From Sanderia malayensis (lineage: Eukaryota; Cnidaria; Scyphozoa; Semaeostomeae; Pelagiidae), in assembly GCA_013076295.1 (NCBI GenBank), contig RQOL01000658.1, positions 4,042,353 through 4,106,352 on the forward strand: a DNA stretch of 64,000 nucleotides. Direction: 5' to 3'. The notes under the pieces were generated by a model. The model was given only the letters and a program-made list of their open reading frames with translations, made no database searches and was not told the DNA's origin. Shown one piece after another: positions 10,406-24,014 of the stretch. Position 1 is the first letter of the stretch. Every line of letters starts with the position of its first letter. A program made the translations under genes and the position numbers.

Positions 10406-13400
10406 TCAATTAGAGAAATAAAGCTTATGTATCTGTTGAATTTTAGTTACCCACTCCATTGCATAACCATTTGGATCTTCCAAGTAGTACGTACGACAGG
10501 GCTGCAATAAAAAATCACTGATTAGCATTGATTAATCGGTGATTAATTGATTGTGGTCGTCAATTAAATAATCAATATAGTGCTGATTGGCAAATTACTA
10601 TCGATTTAATGAAAATAGTAACTAATGATGATGATTGTGATAATGATTAATGATTGTGATTATGATTCAAATAATGATTAATGATGATGAGTGTGAGAGA
10701 TATATTCGATATCAATAAACGTACCGTGTGGACAAAAAAAATCTTAAAATTTTTAGCTTCAGATCTAAGGTCCTTGGTCCTGAAAAACGAAAACAAAATA
10801 CAATTAAAAATATAGAAGCCACTCCTGTTACAAGTTTTGAAGTGTCTAGCTTCTGCTAGCTTGTCTTCACAGAATATGCTAAACTCCGAACATTGACTTA
10901 TGACGTACCACGGAATTTCACCCTTCAATTCCATTGCATGTGGATCTACATAGAAAAGATGGGGCCCATCTGTCAGTAGTAGCTGCCGGCGCTTAGCAAA
11001 AAGACCCTGGAAAACAAACACATTTCTATTAAAAAAGAACCTGGATAAGTAAAACACAAAAGGAAACAAAAAGTTTAATTTAAGTTACCGAGGGTTTGAA
11101 TGAATGAAGCTGAGAATGGAGGTAAGGATGGATGGACTTGAACTTGAATTAAACGGTGAATGGTTTATTAAGGTTATATTACAATTAAAATAACTATTGG
11201 TTCGAGTATTTAAATTGCGGAAGGTTCAAATCTGCAGATGTATAAGGGATGATAAAAGCCATCACGATTGTGAGAAGCTTCGATTCTTCAAATATTTAAG
11301 TAAATGTCGAGTAAGAATGTAAGAATTTCATATGGTTGCACAGCATGCTTTTAATTTGAGTAATTAAAGATATCAGAGGAATAAATAGAATGTGCAAATT
11401 GTTGGCAACAATATAAGCGAGTTTGCATTATCCCTGTAAAGCAATTGAAAGAAGCAAGATTAGATCGCCAAAATAAAGCAGCATTTTTCAGTAAATAAGG
11501 TTAGAAATTAGAAGTTTTTAATACACTGCTCGATATGATATCTGGCAAATCCTATTTGAAGGATGGTGTTTGATAAACAATCATGAGAAATACGCCGGTG
11601 TTACACTGTTGCACTGATAACAGATCTCTATGGATAAGAATTAGAGCTAATATGAACAAAGATTAGCTGATGGTGGTACGAAAATTCAACTGAGAGAAAC
11701 GATTGGTTGCCATAATTATTTGAGTAAGGGGGAATAAATATTATGACAGTTAGCTGTGTTTGTGCACTGACCAGCTGAAATGCAGATGCAACGTTCAATG
11801 GAATGATGATATAAATAGCCCAAAATAATTCTCGTAATATTTTTAAGGTATTGTTTTGCACAGGCAAAGAAAAATTGAAAGCAATGAAGAATACTAGTAA
11901 AGATTAAAATTAAATATCAGACATTTATTGACACTTAAAGTTTGAGTTGGAAAAGTAGTAAAGTAGGAGGGAAGAACAAGAAAAATCAAACATAGAAAAA
12001 GATTTAGAAAAAAATTTAAGTTTGCTGGGCTATCAAATGGGCCTGTCCGGAAATTAAGCAAGGCAACTCTCCCACCCAAGCGAGAATCGTTAGACTATAC
12101 TAAGGGGCGTATGGTTTCAAAAACATAAATGTATTGGATAGAGATATAGAGATTTAAAAAAGTTGAGGTAAAAAGTAGTGGCATAAAGACAGAAAGAAGA
12201 AATGAAATAATTACTAACCTTTCGTTTATCAACAATGCCTTCCTTCAATATTGTACGACCACCAACAAACTGCTGCCTGAAAAGTGAAAAAACAAGAGGC
12301 GTTGAAAACATGGATTATTTCGTGTTTTTAGAATATGCTGTTTTAAAATGAAATTCTCGATTAAGATCGGGCGAAACAAATTGAAAAAACAAAAAAGCAG
12401 TTTCAAAAAGAACGATATACATGAAAAATAGAAAAAAATGTCAAAATAGAGCGAGATTTAGAATTAAGCTAAACTTGTCAGGCTATTAAAAGTGGGACAA
12501 GGAAACCCAACAAGAAAAACAAGAAAAAGATAATGGTTATAATAATGATGAAATAAAAGACTGAAAATAAAGAAGGATAAAGAAAGGTAAAAAGAGCAAG
12601 AAGCAGTATTAAAAGTATCAGAAGAAAAAAAAGATGTTGAAGAAAAAAATGAGGATGCAGGAAAAACAAACCACAATGTGACAAAAATAGAATTCTCATT
12701 CTCCAAGTAATGGGTAGAATAAGTGACATAAAATAGCGACATACCATTTTGAATCTATTATAGCAGTTTTGTGGTCTTTTTCTTCAACTCTGGAACTCGG
12801 TCGTGAAGAATCATTTGAAACGTTTTTAATTAATAAATCGTTGAACATATCATTCATTATTTCATCGTCTTCATCAGATGAGATAGAAACCTAGTTAAAT
12901 TGGAAAAAAGGACATATAAGTTGATAAATAACTAGGTTAGTCTGTACCCAGGAATGTAAAATACAGGCAGGCATGTTAAGTTGGTCTGGATTCAAGACAA
13001 ACTACATGTTTTAGGCAGACTACAATTACGCTACAATTGATGCAAATATTCACGCCAAACAAGGCTACAAGGCTACAACATGCCAAAGAGAAGAATTACA
13101 ATTAGAACGTACGTCATAGCTGCTACCCAAATCTTCGCAATCAGCCGAAGTTGATGGAAGGTAAGGAAGAAGTTTTGGAGGTTCTTGCTTATGAAGATTC
13201 TCCCATTCGATACCTAGTAAACAAAGTTTAAAAAACATGACATTAAAACAATAAAATATATAATATGTAGGTATATTGATAAAAATTAATTAATTAAAAT
13301 ATATATCTCTAATATTATATGTGTGTGTAAGAACTAATATATTGAGAAGTATTGACAACTGGGATTAAGTAACAATGCAATTATAACCGACGCAAAATTG

Positions 13401-16400
13401 TTCAGTTCAGTAAAGTCAAGTAATGACCTTACATTATGAAGCAATGTAACTGATTGTAAGCATAATAATATACAGCTGACATCCACTATCTTGAATTTTC
13501 AGAAGAAATTGAAATTCGTTCGAAATAGCGGAGGTCCCAACGATACCATACAAAACAAGAGAAAATGGAAAATCCTTCAAGAAGGCCAAAGTTCCAGATA
13601 GCGTTAGTCGAGATAGCAGATGTCAAATGTAGAAATAACAATTATAATAAAAACACCTTTGAGAAAATCATGATTTTTTAAAGTCTCATAGCCACCAACT
13701 TCCTCACAACCAAGTCTTTTTGTTGGATTTAAAATCTAAAAAGAAAAGATATTATAAAGAGATAATTAACAAAAAACTCCATCTCAATCAAACAATTATT
13801 GGCGTGGCGTAAAGAGCGTTGAAAATTATAATAGCTAATTCGTGCTTTTCTAATAAGCTTCAAACATCAGCTTCTACCAAATAAACCAAATAAATCTATG
13901 GAGTAATTATCACATTTCTGAGAAACAAATGTGATTCGATATCTACTCAGAAATCCTTATTAATGTTGCAAACATGGATTAAACAATAGCTCATGAGGTG
14001 TCTTACCAATAATTTTTCTACTAAATCTCGTGGACATTCGGGAAATCCATCAGGGAAGTCGTATTCGAGTTTTACAATTTTCTGAAATGTCTGATATTCA
14101 TTGCTACAAAATCAAAATCAGAAAACAAATTCTAATAAGTGACACAATTGACCTGTCTGGAAGTTCAAACCGGGACATCTCCCGCGCAACGCAAATACCA
14201 CGATGGTTAAAAGTAGCAATACAAGGACAAAAGAGAAAGAGAATGGGCCTATCCGGGAGTTGAACCTAGGACCTCGATGGTCTACTCCGAGAAAATTACA
14301 TAAAGACAGAGTGGTTGATAAAGGTAGGAGATAGTATGAAATAAGTGCAAAGGATACGGCAATATTCTACAAGTAGAGATAGAAAGGAGATGAGAGGGTT
14401 AGCAATGTTACAGTGAATATTGAAATGATAATTACTGACCTTGCTCTGAATGGTGATCTGCCAGATCTCAACTGGTAAATAATGCAACCAAGGGCCCAGA
14501 GATCGGAGCTGGAAAATATTAACAACATTATACGCAATGGAGCAATATCAGATGAAATTAATGAAATGTCATTATGTTTTTATAGCAGCTACAGCATAGA
14601 CAACATTACATGAATCTGTCCACTATCGTGGCATGGTGAATATGAATCTTAATGAAAAACCCTCGATGTACTAAGCCACACATTTGGTTGTTTTTTATTG
14701 TTTACTTCATGTTTTCATTATAATGTGATTTAACTTCTTTGCTTTTATTGCGATGGACTCTCTCTGATTATTTTATCTACTTAAAAGATTCATCCTATGT
14801 CAGTTGTTTGTAAACATAATCTTGCAAAGTTTTCTTTGTCTTAATTTGATTTACTTTATAGATGACTGGATATATTTAATAAATGTTTGTTATGCAAATA
14901 GTTCTAATGTAATAATGTAGAATTGTATTCGGGTTACCTGATGAATCAATGAAAATAACACTGAATTAAAGCCAGTTAACGGCTTGACATACGCAAAGGC
15001 AGCAAACGAGATTAATGATGGTTAAAATGATACCTTTTGAATGCTACTTTTTCGGTTAATAGTTCTGGTGAGACATACTCTGCAGTGCCAACAAATGAGG
15101 TTCCCTTCATAGCTGCAACACGAGCAAAAAGCAGAATAAAGAAACAAATCGATCCATCAGCCAATTGAATGTTATTGCAATTCCTCCTCAATCAATGAAT
15201 CAATCAATTGAAACTTTGATCAATCCAGATGCACGTCCGTAACTTACTATCTTTGCCGAGGATTTTCGATGTTCCAAAATCAGTAATAAGAATATGCATG
15301 TCTTCGCCGAAAAGAATATTCTCTGGTTTCAAATCTCTGCACAGAAAAAAAAAATCATATCAATCATAAGCAAAAGATTGATAATATTCTCGCTAAATAT
15401 TGATATCACCTCGTATATACCCGCCACCTCTTTACATGGGACAGCATAGCTGCCGGATATATGAAGGATTTATTGTGATAAGAACCTTCGCAATAATCTC
15501 TATTAACATAGACATGTTGGATAGCAAATATGAATGACATTACCTGTGGATGATTCCTTTACCGTGAAGGTATTCCAGCGCAAGAATGATTTCAGCTGAG
15601 TAAAACTGCGTGCATTTTTCGTTGAAAGAGCCAAGCTAAAAAGAGGAAAAGTACAGAAATTAAAAAAGGTATATAGACGCCTGCCAAATAGCGACTGACA
15701 ATGAATGGTAAGCAAGTGAAGATGTAACTCTACGCAGAAACCTCTGTGCAGAGCTTTCATAGTACACTGGGGCTATAGATGTAACTAACTGTTAACATTG
15801 TTAAAATGAGTGTTGTTGTGATGTAAAACAAATAATCAGAATAATCCAGCAATTGATTAAAATGATATGTTTTAAAATAAGTGCCAGCAAAAAATATGGA
15901 GAGGGGTTGCTTAGCGTGGTTAAATACCTAAATATATATATTTGAGGTGATCGAGTGTTGTCATTTGTGTTTAACATTTGTTATTGATAACATAGTCAAA
16001 TTTTTCTATTGACTATGTTGACAGAGTGTCGCAAAGAGTCGCAAAGAGAGAATGCTCGCATTCAGAACTTGCGCAGACGCTTCGCTGCGCAGCAGCAAAA
16101 ATTGTTTTCATCTGTGTCGCACGTACAAAAATCAAATAAAGCATGGCCAACTAAAAGGGGCAGGGAGACACAGCTGCCTCGATCTGTTGAGTCCTCTTGT
16201 GGTAGAATATTTAAGTCGACAAACCTTGTTTATATATGGAAGCATCTCTCCCTTCTTCGCAAAGCTAAGGCCATAATCTTTTGTAAATGAAGGAAATTAA
16301 GAACGCAACCTTATACCAATCGAAGCACTCAATCATTTAAATACAAATGAGCTTTGATGAATGAATTACCATGTATTACCTCGAAGTGTCCAATACTTGT

Positions 16401-18491
16401 CAAACTTAAATCTGACTTGATTCAAGCTGCGGGGACACGGAAACAATTTTCGTGCGATAGCAAAAAAAATTATTTGTTGCAATAGCATGTTTCACTGTAT
16501 TCCCACGTTAAATGCCCTTATTTTGCAACTTTTTTCATGTTGCAAATGAGGAGAATCTTAAAAAAACCATGAAAAACCTCGTATCCCCCACCTTGAGAAC
16601 ATTTTTTGCAACATTGTTGATTTTAACAAATCAAAATCGTGTGAAAGGCCCCATCGATCTTCCTGCGTAGTAGCCATGGCCTTGTCCAGATAGATAGATC
16701 GTGTTTTCATTCGTTCTTCTTCTTTGTCGAAAAGAAGTGCTAACTACAGATGCTATTATCACATTTTACTGATAGCGACTGCCATCTTAAAACACTGTCT
16801 CATATTCATATTCATATTCAGATTGATATTCAGATTCACATTCGCACATTGCTTTCACATATGAACATATTCATATTCATATTCGCATGTTTTGGTTTCA
16901 TAAATTTTGTTCCATGAATTTTGTTTGATTAAACTGTTTAATTTCTAAAAAGGAACCTTTTTCCATTCCCTCAATAAGCGCCCTTCCTCAAATAAACGCC
17001 TCCGAAAAAGTGATGGAATTAATAACCGCACCGAGCGCCTAATCAATAAAATATGCAATGTGAAATGTTGCTAATGCCAGTGTCACCACAGGATGACTGG
17101 GAATAAAATGAAAGCATGAATGCAATGAAAAGATACAAAGATGTTCCTTGTCTTGAAATGTGAAATATAGCTTGATGATAAAGGGATGGTTAGTCATTGC
17201 CAATGCTTCCTTTTCTCTAGAAACATATACAACTTTCTTCTCTCTGATTATGTGGCGCTTCTCTAAAACTTTCACTAAAAACAAAAAATTGAAAGCAAGT
17301 AATATATTGTGAATGCCAATAAAGTTTGCTTTTAAAGAAACAACCCACAGTCAAATCCTAATATAACGAAGACCTTGCAAGGAACTAACCAATATTTCTT
17401 GACAAATCATAAGAAATTCTTTTACAATAAGAAAAAACGTTACCTGAACTTTACAATGAAAGAGCTAAAACAACAACTTTCCCCTATATACTGTGCTATA
17501 TACTCTATACTGTAATATTTATCTTTATGTTCATGTGTAGATTAATATTGGAATAACTTACTGGCAAATTTTTTCTCAGTTGCCAATTCTTGAACAAGAT
17601 AGACCTGAAAGGGTAAAAGTAGGGTAAACATAAACTTATTTCCACCAATCATATTGAGCATGGCTTTTTGAGCACAGTGACTTGCACCCCCAAGTGTCCT
17701 TGGTGCCCACAGGCAAACCAAATAATTTTTACCAGACATAAATTGACAGATATTTTATTGATTGGGATGAAGCCCCAAAGACAAGCTTTGACCCAAAACC
17801 TGCAGTTTATACATTTCTTACTAGGAAGAATAAGCAAATAAACCTAATAATTTTATATATCAAAAGAGATTTCTTTTCTTAAATTCAGTACAATGGTGAT
17901 CAGGCCCATCCGTATCAAGTAATAAATTACAAACAATCTATTATTGAGGGAAATACAAAACTCTGCAGTGGATAAGGTCATTAGTGGAATTTCCTTATCC
18001 ACTGCAAAAAAACTTGAAAGGTAGCCAATGTAGTAATTGTTATCAATACTTGACAATGCAATTTACAAAAGAGATTAATATGGTTGCAAAATGGATTTGA
18101 TGGGAATACACTTACAGTTGAATAAGAGCCTTCTCCAAGAATTTTGATGAAATTGAAATCATTTTTTGATTTTTTCTTTCGTGGGGTAGCACTAGCGGTT
18201 TGCTCAGCACTTGTTTGACTCCTTTCTTCATTTTCTCCACTCTTTGAATTGTTCTGTTCAGGTTTTGCTTCCTTGATATAAAATTGATATAAATTTCATA
18301 TACCTGATTTTTAATGACAATGACACTCAATCATAGTTATCTAAAGTAAATAACGTCCAAGACTACCGTACCCTGTCACTTGTGTGGTGTAGAAGATATA
18401 TACAATAAAACCTTCATAAACAAAAATAACAACAAATAAATGTATCTAATAGAGATTAAACATAGGTACATACCTCTTGCTTTTGCTCCAT
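10406..18491 (-). CDS. PDPK1: 3-phosphoinositide-dependent protein kinase 1 (PDK1)
   Basis: Seventeen minus-strand exons join in frame to 488 residues: 18474-18491, 18116-18271, 17562-17604, 17137-17274, 16225-16277, 15544-15635, 15248-15336, 15034-15112, 14440-14508, 14007-14103, 13657-13735, 13113-13213, 12745-12890, 12219-12276, 10909-11006, 10725-10779, 10406-10501. The kinase domain begins [10 protein letters not shown] (about 48-57), with the ATP Lys at 74 (FAMKVLEK), HRDLKPEN at 166-173 and DFG at 186-188. The activation loop [14 protein letters not shown] carries the Ser (202) that PDK1 phosphorylates in itself. The PH domain occupies about 388-488 ([16 protein letters not shown] ... 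[10 protein letters not shown]), binding PIP3 at the plasma membrane. PDK1 activates AKT, S6K and other AGC kinases. The N-terminus is shorter than in vertebrates. The 53-nt exon has a weak acceptor (TTTACAAAAG) but fits exactly. Confidence 0.97.
12038..12109 (-). repeat. tRNA-Pro-like SINE or pseudo-tRNA
   Basis: Read on the minus strand, this has an A-box-like TTAGTATAGT, an anticodon-arm region GATTCTCGCTTGGGTGGG close to that of tRNA-Pro, and a decayed T-arm ending CCGGACAGGCCC. Arm pairing is broken, so it is not a functional tRNA. It lies in a PDK1 intron. Confidence 0.55.
14149..14206 (-). repeat. tRNA-Pro-like SINE fragment
   Basis: The minus strand reads GCGGGAGATGTCCCGGTTTG, then AACTTCCAGACAGG, matching the variable loop and T-arm of tRNA-Pro with mismatches. 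It is a second degenerate copy in a PDK1 intron. Confidence 0.5.
14243..14290 (-). repeat. tRNA-Pro-like SINE fragment
   Basis: The minus strand reads GAGGTCCTAGGTTCAACTCC, then CGGATAGGCCC, with a good B box (GGTTCAACTCC). It is the third copy of the same tRNA-Pro-like family within PDK1 introns, 37 bp from the previous one. Confidence 0.55.
16801..16890. repeat. CATATT-type simple repeat
   Basis: Imperfect tandem CATATT/CAGATT hexamers within a PDK1 intron. Confidence 0.75.
16957..17045. repeat. GCGCC-type MITE fragment
   Basis: Contains the phrases AATAAGCGCCC, AATAAACGCC and GAGCGCCTAAT. They resemble the interiors of elements at 41.8 and 45.0 kb in this window. No clear ends were found. 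Confidence 0.4.
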
Positions 18492-20558
18492 ATTTCTGAG
18501 TTGAGTTGGTAAAGTTTTATCACAATTTGAGATTAAAACTTGTTGTTTAAATTTCTTCTTCTACTATCTGATAATGATTACTCCTTTCCTTTCACCTTAT
18601 CTGTTGATCTACCTTGGGTCCAGACTGCGTTTTCGCCGTTTCCGCTCAATAATAAAATGTTTTGAAGAAACAAATTACAGTTAGAGAGCAACGATAAATC
18701 AAATGTGTATCCTTTCACCAAAAATAATTAACAACTTCATTTCACCAGGTTAATTTGAACAAACCATTAAAAACATGAACTAAATCGTGCATGAAGAAAC
18801 TCTGAATAATATTTTTCTTTTCAACCTTGTCCGCCATTTTTTAATTGGTCTACAGGCAGCTGGCAATTGTGAGTATGCTTCTGAATTTGGAAACATTGTA
18901 TATAGGTGGGGGGAATTACTTAGCACGTCTTGCTTGCAGAACTTTCAACTTCGAAGTAAGGTAAGATTGTGTCAAATCAAAAGCCAGGCAGCATGAAAAA
19001 TGATGAAATGCTCCTTGGCTAAACGTGTCGGTCAACAGGGTTGATAGTTTTGCACATATCTGACTTATGTATATTCTTTTCTTTTCTATTAAAAGAAATG
19101 CCACATTATAAACTTCCACTAAATTGTAATGTATGTATGTATGTGGAAATTTTGCTTACAAAAAACCCTGGTCAATTTGTTGTATAGGATAAGTTGAAAG
19201 ACAAGATTGTGAACTTGAGAAATATCAGCAGCCTGCCAGAGTAACAAACTGCATTAATGAATGACATAGGATAAGAAATGGAGATAAAGAGGGGGAGACG
19301 GGAAAAAGAGAGTGCAAAAAGCGATGCAAATGGGGTTTTACAAAGCCTCGTACCAATTGCACAGCATTGGTTCCTTTTCTAACCACGTGACACCCAGTTC
19401 ACGCAGATCACATGATTGGATGTGGTTGTGAAAGCCATCTGCAGCCTGCAAAGCACATGTCATGTACAGCTGCACGCCACACCACAGTGCCCACCATTTT
19501 CACTTCAAGTTCATTCGCCGTGTTATATGTATGTATGTGTGTGTGTCTCTGGATTTGTGCACTAAATAACGAATATTCCTATTGTAAGTAAAGAGCCGGC
19601 TATTGTTGATCAGATGAGAATCGAGCCATTCAGAGCGAAGGACGTCGAATAAAAAGCACCAGAAGCCAGATGGTCGGAGAATCGATAAGCACGGTTCTTT
19701 TTCAATCAGCAAGTAAAGATAATGAAAGAACAAGAAGGAATTGTGCTGCAGCAAGTCTACGTATTTTTACAGGTAATTTAAATCAATGCACGCTTTCTTC
19801 TCGTGGTGACAATTGCTACAGAATACAACACGGGAGTTTGGAAATTGACTTTTCAGGCTTTGAAATGCGAGAGAACTCGGTTGAAAGCATATAAAAAGGT
19901 ATTTTGCGAAGTACAAGTGTGTGTATATTTTGCCTAAATCGAACTCTCACCTGCCACTTTGGATGAAGTTGTTCAAATGTACTTGCTGTTGCGGTGAAAC
20001 TAAGGCCTATGTTTCAATGACGATTGCGTTTATACTTTCTTTTTCTTTGTTGATATTATAATGAAATATACAAACAATTAGAAGCATAAAAAGTTTCTCC
20101 AACGACATGGGCATATCGAAAAAGCGATTTTGTTATTGGACTCTTGCTGGGTGATGTTTTCTTTCGCAGTTTGATAGTTTCTTTACTTTTCAAATGAAAA
20201 ACTGAATTTTGAACGTGATGTAATGAATTGAGGATGAATGTATATGAATACATTCTTGTCACCGTGTTTATTGGGCATTAGTTGAATTTCTTAAGAAATG
20301 ATTTACGAATTGTATAGAACAACATAACATTTAGATACATAACTGAGAAAGAATGGTGTCAGAATTTAGCAGTGTAGAAGCTATGATGAATGTAAAATCT
20401 TCATTCAGTATCTTCTTTGCATTTTAATAGGGCACGGTAAATGAGTGGAATTGGAATTTACAATTCGACTGAGAAAGAAATAGACAAGCAAATGATACAG
20501 AATCGAAAAAGATAAACAAAACAACTCGGCAATTTTTCAAATGAGTAAATAAAAAGAG
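18492..20558. other. Intergenic between PDK1 and the FAM234-like gene
   Basis: Divergent spacer with the PDK1 promoter on one side and the FAM234-like 5' UTR on the other. The part around 19330-19500 is richer in GC and CpG and may be regulatory. A GTATGTAT run lies at about 19525. No credible coding region or RNA gene was recognised. Confidence 0.4.
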
Positions 20559-23500
20559 ATGAGCCAACAAAACCAGCCAGAACACGCGTTTCTCTTCCCA
20601 GAAACATTTAACGACACAAGTCTTTATTCAACTCCGAGAAGTAGCATTTGTGAAGGTGTTTCAACAGACTGCGAAGCCGATGTGGAGTCAAATCTGTCAG
20701 CTAACTCAGAATATGCCTCCCCAAACAGGCGTCGTAGCTCCGCAGGTATATACGGCATTGTGAAGGCCAACGAATTCTCATCACGCAACGTTTACAACCA
20801 GAGAACAAAGAATCAACGGCAAGATGGCGATAATGACAAGCAAGGTTTCTTCAATTGGAGAAATTGGTGGAAGATTGTGTCTTCGACTGAAAAGCTCGCA
20901 ATTCTATCAGCTATTGTGATCTTGGTCTTGATTATTTTGGCTTTCGTGTTTCTATTTCCAAGCTTTCGAATTGGCAACAATGGAAACACTTCCAGCGGAA
21001 AGGATGTGGGCAATGACAAGGCAGTGATTAGCTACTGGCCAGTTGAGCTCAGAAATGCGTCACCGACTACAAAAATGGTGCTGGCAGATGTTGACCTTGA
21101 CGGGGAAAAAGAAATCCTGTTTGGTGTAACACAATGGCAAGAGGATGTTTCGAGGGCAGAACGTGACATCAAAAGACGGAATGGAAAAGAAACTGCAAGT
21201 TTTCATAGTAGCGATAGTAGTAATAGTAACAGTAGCAGAAATAGGTCACTGATTATAGCCATAGATGCAGATAGCGGTGAAGTTGTGAGGGAAGTACACG
21301 TTAACTTTCAGCCATATTGGATAAAGTGCGACCCAGCTGATTACGTCAACGCCAGCTGTTTCGGTGTATCTCGCAATGGAACAATCGCCAAACTCAATAT
21401 GGCCGCCGGCGTGTTGGTATGGGCCACCAATTCATGGAGTGATATCCATTCCGTTTCATTGATAGAAGACATAGACATGGATGGAATGTTGGACATGATC
21501 GTCATCTGTTCATGGCAGCCTTCGGCTTCATCCGAAGACCAAAGGATCATATCAGGTATCGCGTTGGTATCAGGTAGAAGTGGCAACGTTATAGGCAGCA
21601 AAACCCGCTACCAACTCAGTCAGCTGCCGTCGCCATTCCTGATGCAGCACGTCGATGCCAAGAACAACACGTGCATCTTGTTCGCCACTCGACGCAGCGA
21701 AGAGTCGACGATTTGGGCCGTACGTTTGAGAAGGCTGGTCGAGATAGCAACAGGTGCACGCAAGAGGGTGAATCTGGTCAGCGAGAATCCCCTGCTGGTT
21801 GTCAGGAATGCACGGACGACTATTACTCCAGTTCACTATGACGTAACAAATGACGGAGTCAAGGATATTGGCTTTGTACTCAAAGATGGATTGGTCTCCT
21901 TCGTAGATGGTGCTGCGTTCAAATTGAGAAAAACGATCGATGCGGGGCAAGGGAAAATCATAAGGTAATCGAATTTAACTCCTTTCTCTCCACATCTACT
22001 CGCAATTGCTGATCAGGACAGAAACATATGTGCGAGAAAAATGCACTTTGGGTTATTTATGTACTGCGAGAAGGCAAACTTGTAGAAGAGCTAACATTCC
22101 CGGGTACACCCAATAAAAGACCACGATGTTCATGGACAAAGCAGTAGATATTAATAGCTTGCTGGTTCCCTGGGTGTTTTCCTCCCCGCGAGAAGAGAAA
22201 CTTGTAGCAAGTCGACAGCTCAGATAGATATTCACTATCTTTGCTCTATGATTTCAGTAAAACTCTCCCAACAGCCTATTTGTAAATATAAAACTGTTAT
22301 TCATCTGCAAATGTTTTACATTAACTATATTGATAAATAAACATCAATCGTGACGACAAAATCGTTATTTTTCCAGCATTTCAATTTTGCCGACGAAAAA
22401 TTTCCGAAGACCCCTGCTGGCCGTTTTCAAGCGAGCGTATGGAAAATGCGAAGGCGCACTACTCAGCATATACAACTTCAGAAACTCTTTTGATCCGTAC
22501 ACAATAATGATACCTGAAACGCCAGTACTCATGACAGAGATGGACCCGGCCAAGAAGAAGTTGTTCGTAATGCTGCTCAAACCGAAGCCAGTCATGTGTG
22601 ACAAATCTGAGAAGGAGGCAAAGCAGAGACGACGAATAACCCCAAAGCAGAGCACCAATCTGCAATCGAGGCTGGCAGAATCAATCAGTAACCTGGAGTC
22701 GGATGCCGGAATGAGATTCGAAGAAGATTTACAACGGATAACAAACGACAGAGATGAAGATGGCAAAGGTGATATCGACATAGATGCGATTGACAAAGAC
22801 GTACTGGAAAACCTGCGTGAATACATTGGTATCAATGATATGGGAGTGACGAGGTACCACAAACTGTTTCACCTTGTTTGCAATTACTTGTTGCTGCGAT
22901 TCCTGATTTCCTACGGGATTACAACTGAATCCGTTCTCAAGGATTTTAAAGCAACACGCAGCCATCTACTCAACCTCAGCAACAAAAAACTAGGCCACGT
23001 CTTGACCGATCAACTCAAGGGCTTGCTGGCTAACGACTACAGCAAAGACAGTGACTTCATACCATTACTTGACGATCTGGACAATGATATTGAATGGCTC
23101 AAAGGTGTAAAAGTCAAGCAATCGACACGAAGAAAAAGGCAGGAAATTGAAGAAGAGGAGATATGGCCGACAATCAACAGTGAAGATAATGGTGATCATA
23201 ATAATAATGATGATGTTGATGATGGTCTTAATATGACCCCAGGTGAGAAAATGTACAAGAGAAAAGTCAAGTGGAAAGACTCGCTAAATGAAGCGTTAAG
23301 TCACATCGACAAGGCTTCCTGGAACCCAATCTTTCGTAGGCATCGCAGTGGAAGTAGCATAAAGCAACGAAACGGCAACGAAAGCGAGGCTACACGAATG
23401 AATAGAGTGATTCTGAGGCTGAGCAATGCATCTGTAAATCATACAGTTAAAAAGAACTGCCCACATTCAGCTGACGTGTTTAGATTGTTGGAGATCAATG

Positions 23501-24014
23501 ACGTCAACTATTATTGGAAGAACATCACAGGAGAAACAGGTAAGTGTGGCTTGTTTTGGCCAAAGACCAAACAGCATCTGTGTAACAGTATCTGTGTAGT
23601 TGCGTAAACATTGCGCGAACCAAAATTTTCTACTGTCGTCAACGACGTATGTTGAATTGCGCACAAAAACAAATTGATGAATTGGTTTACCTTAAATTAG
23701 TTTACTTTGGTGAGTTCTTCACACCCATGACACGGCACGGCACGACACGACACACTACAACACGACACATTTAGCAACCTTCTCGTGTCGATTTCAGTTG
23801 ACAAATAGATATTCTGAAGATGTATTCTTTACCTGCAGGGATAAGAAAGAACCAGTCGAAAACAGATCGGGACAGCAACTGCTTTGCTGATGCGAAAGTC
23901 GATGTGAAAGATATTCTTATACACAGGCAGCGTTTATATTACTTATCAACGCACGTACCAGATGCACGTTATCATGTCGCTACCAAGCTCTCATGGTTAA
24001 AACTCAATTACTAA
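20559..24014 (+). CDS. FAM234-like type II membrane protein with FG-GAP-like repeats
   Basis: Three exons (20559-21964, 22377-23539, 23839-24014) join in frame to 914 residues. A Ser-rich cytoplasmic N-terminus of about 110 residues precedes one membrane segment (about 112-135, LAILSAIVILVLIILAFVFL). The large extracellular part contains FG-GAP/VCBS-like Asp-rich loops: ADVDLDGEKEILFG near 176-189, EDIDMDGMLDMIVI near 303-316 and VHYDVTNDGVKDIGF further on. This matches the FAM234A/B (ITFG3) architecture, whose molecular role is poorly known. The protein is longer than the vertebrate members (about 550-620 aa), chiefly through a charged, low-complexity C-terminal third. A furin-type RRKR sits at residues 720-723. 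Many N-glycosylation sequons are present. The third exon is supported by phase and open frame only. Confidence 0.8.

Noticed and set aside
12464..12742. Hydrophobic Phe/Leu-rich minus-strand frames
   Set aside because: Low-complexity A-rich intron DNA of PDK1 read on the opposite strand, with no start context or domain.
16009..16290. Plus-strand 93-residue frame
   Set aside because: It overlaps a PDK1 exon (16225-16277) on the opposite strand and has no domain.
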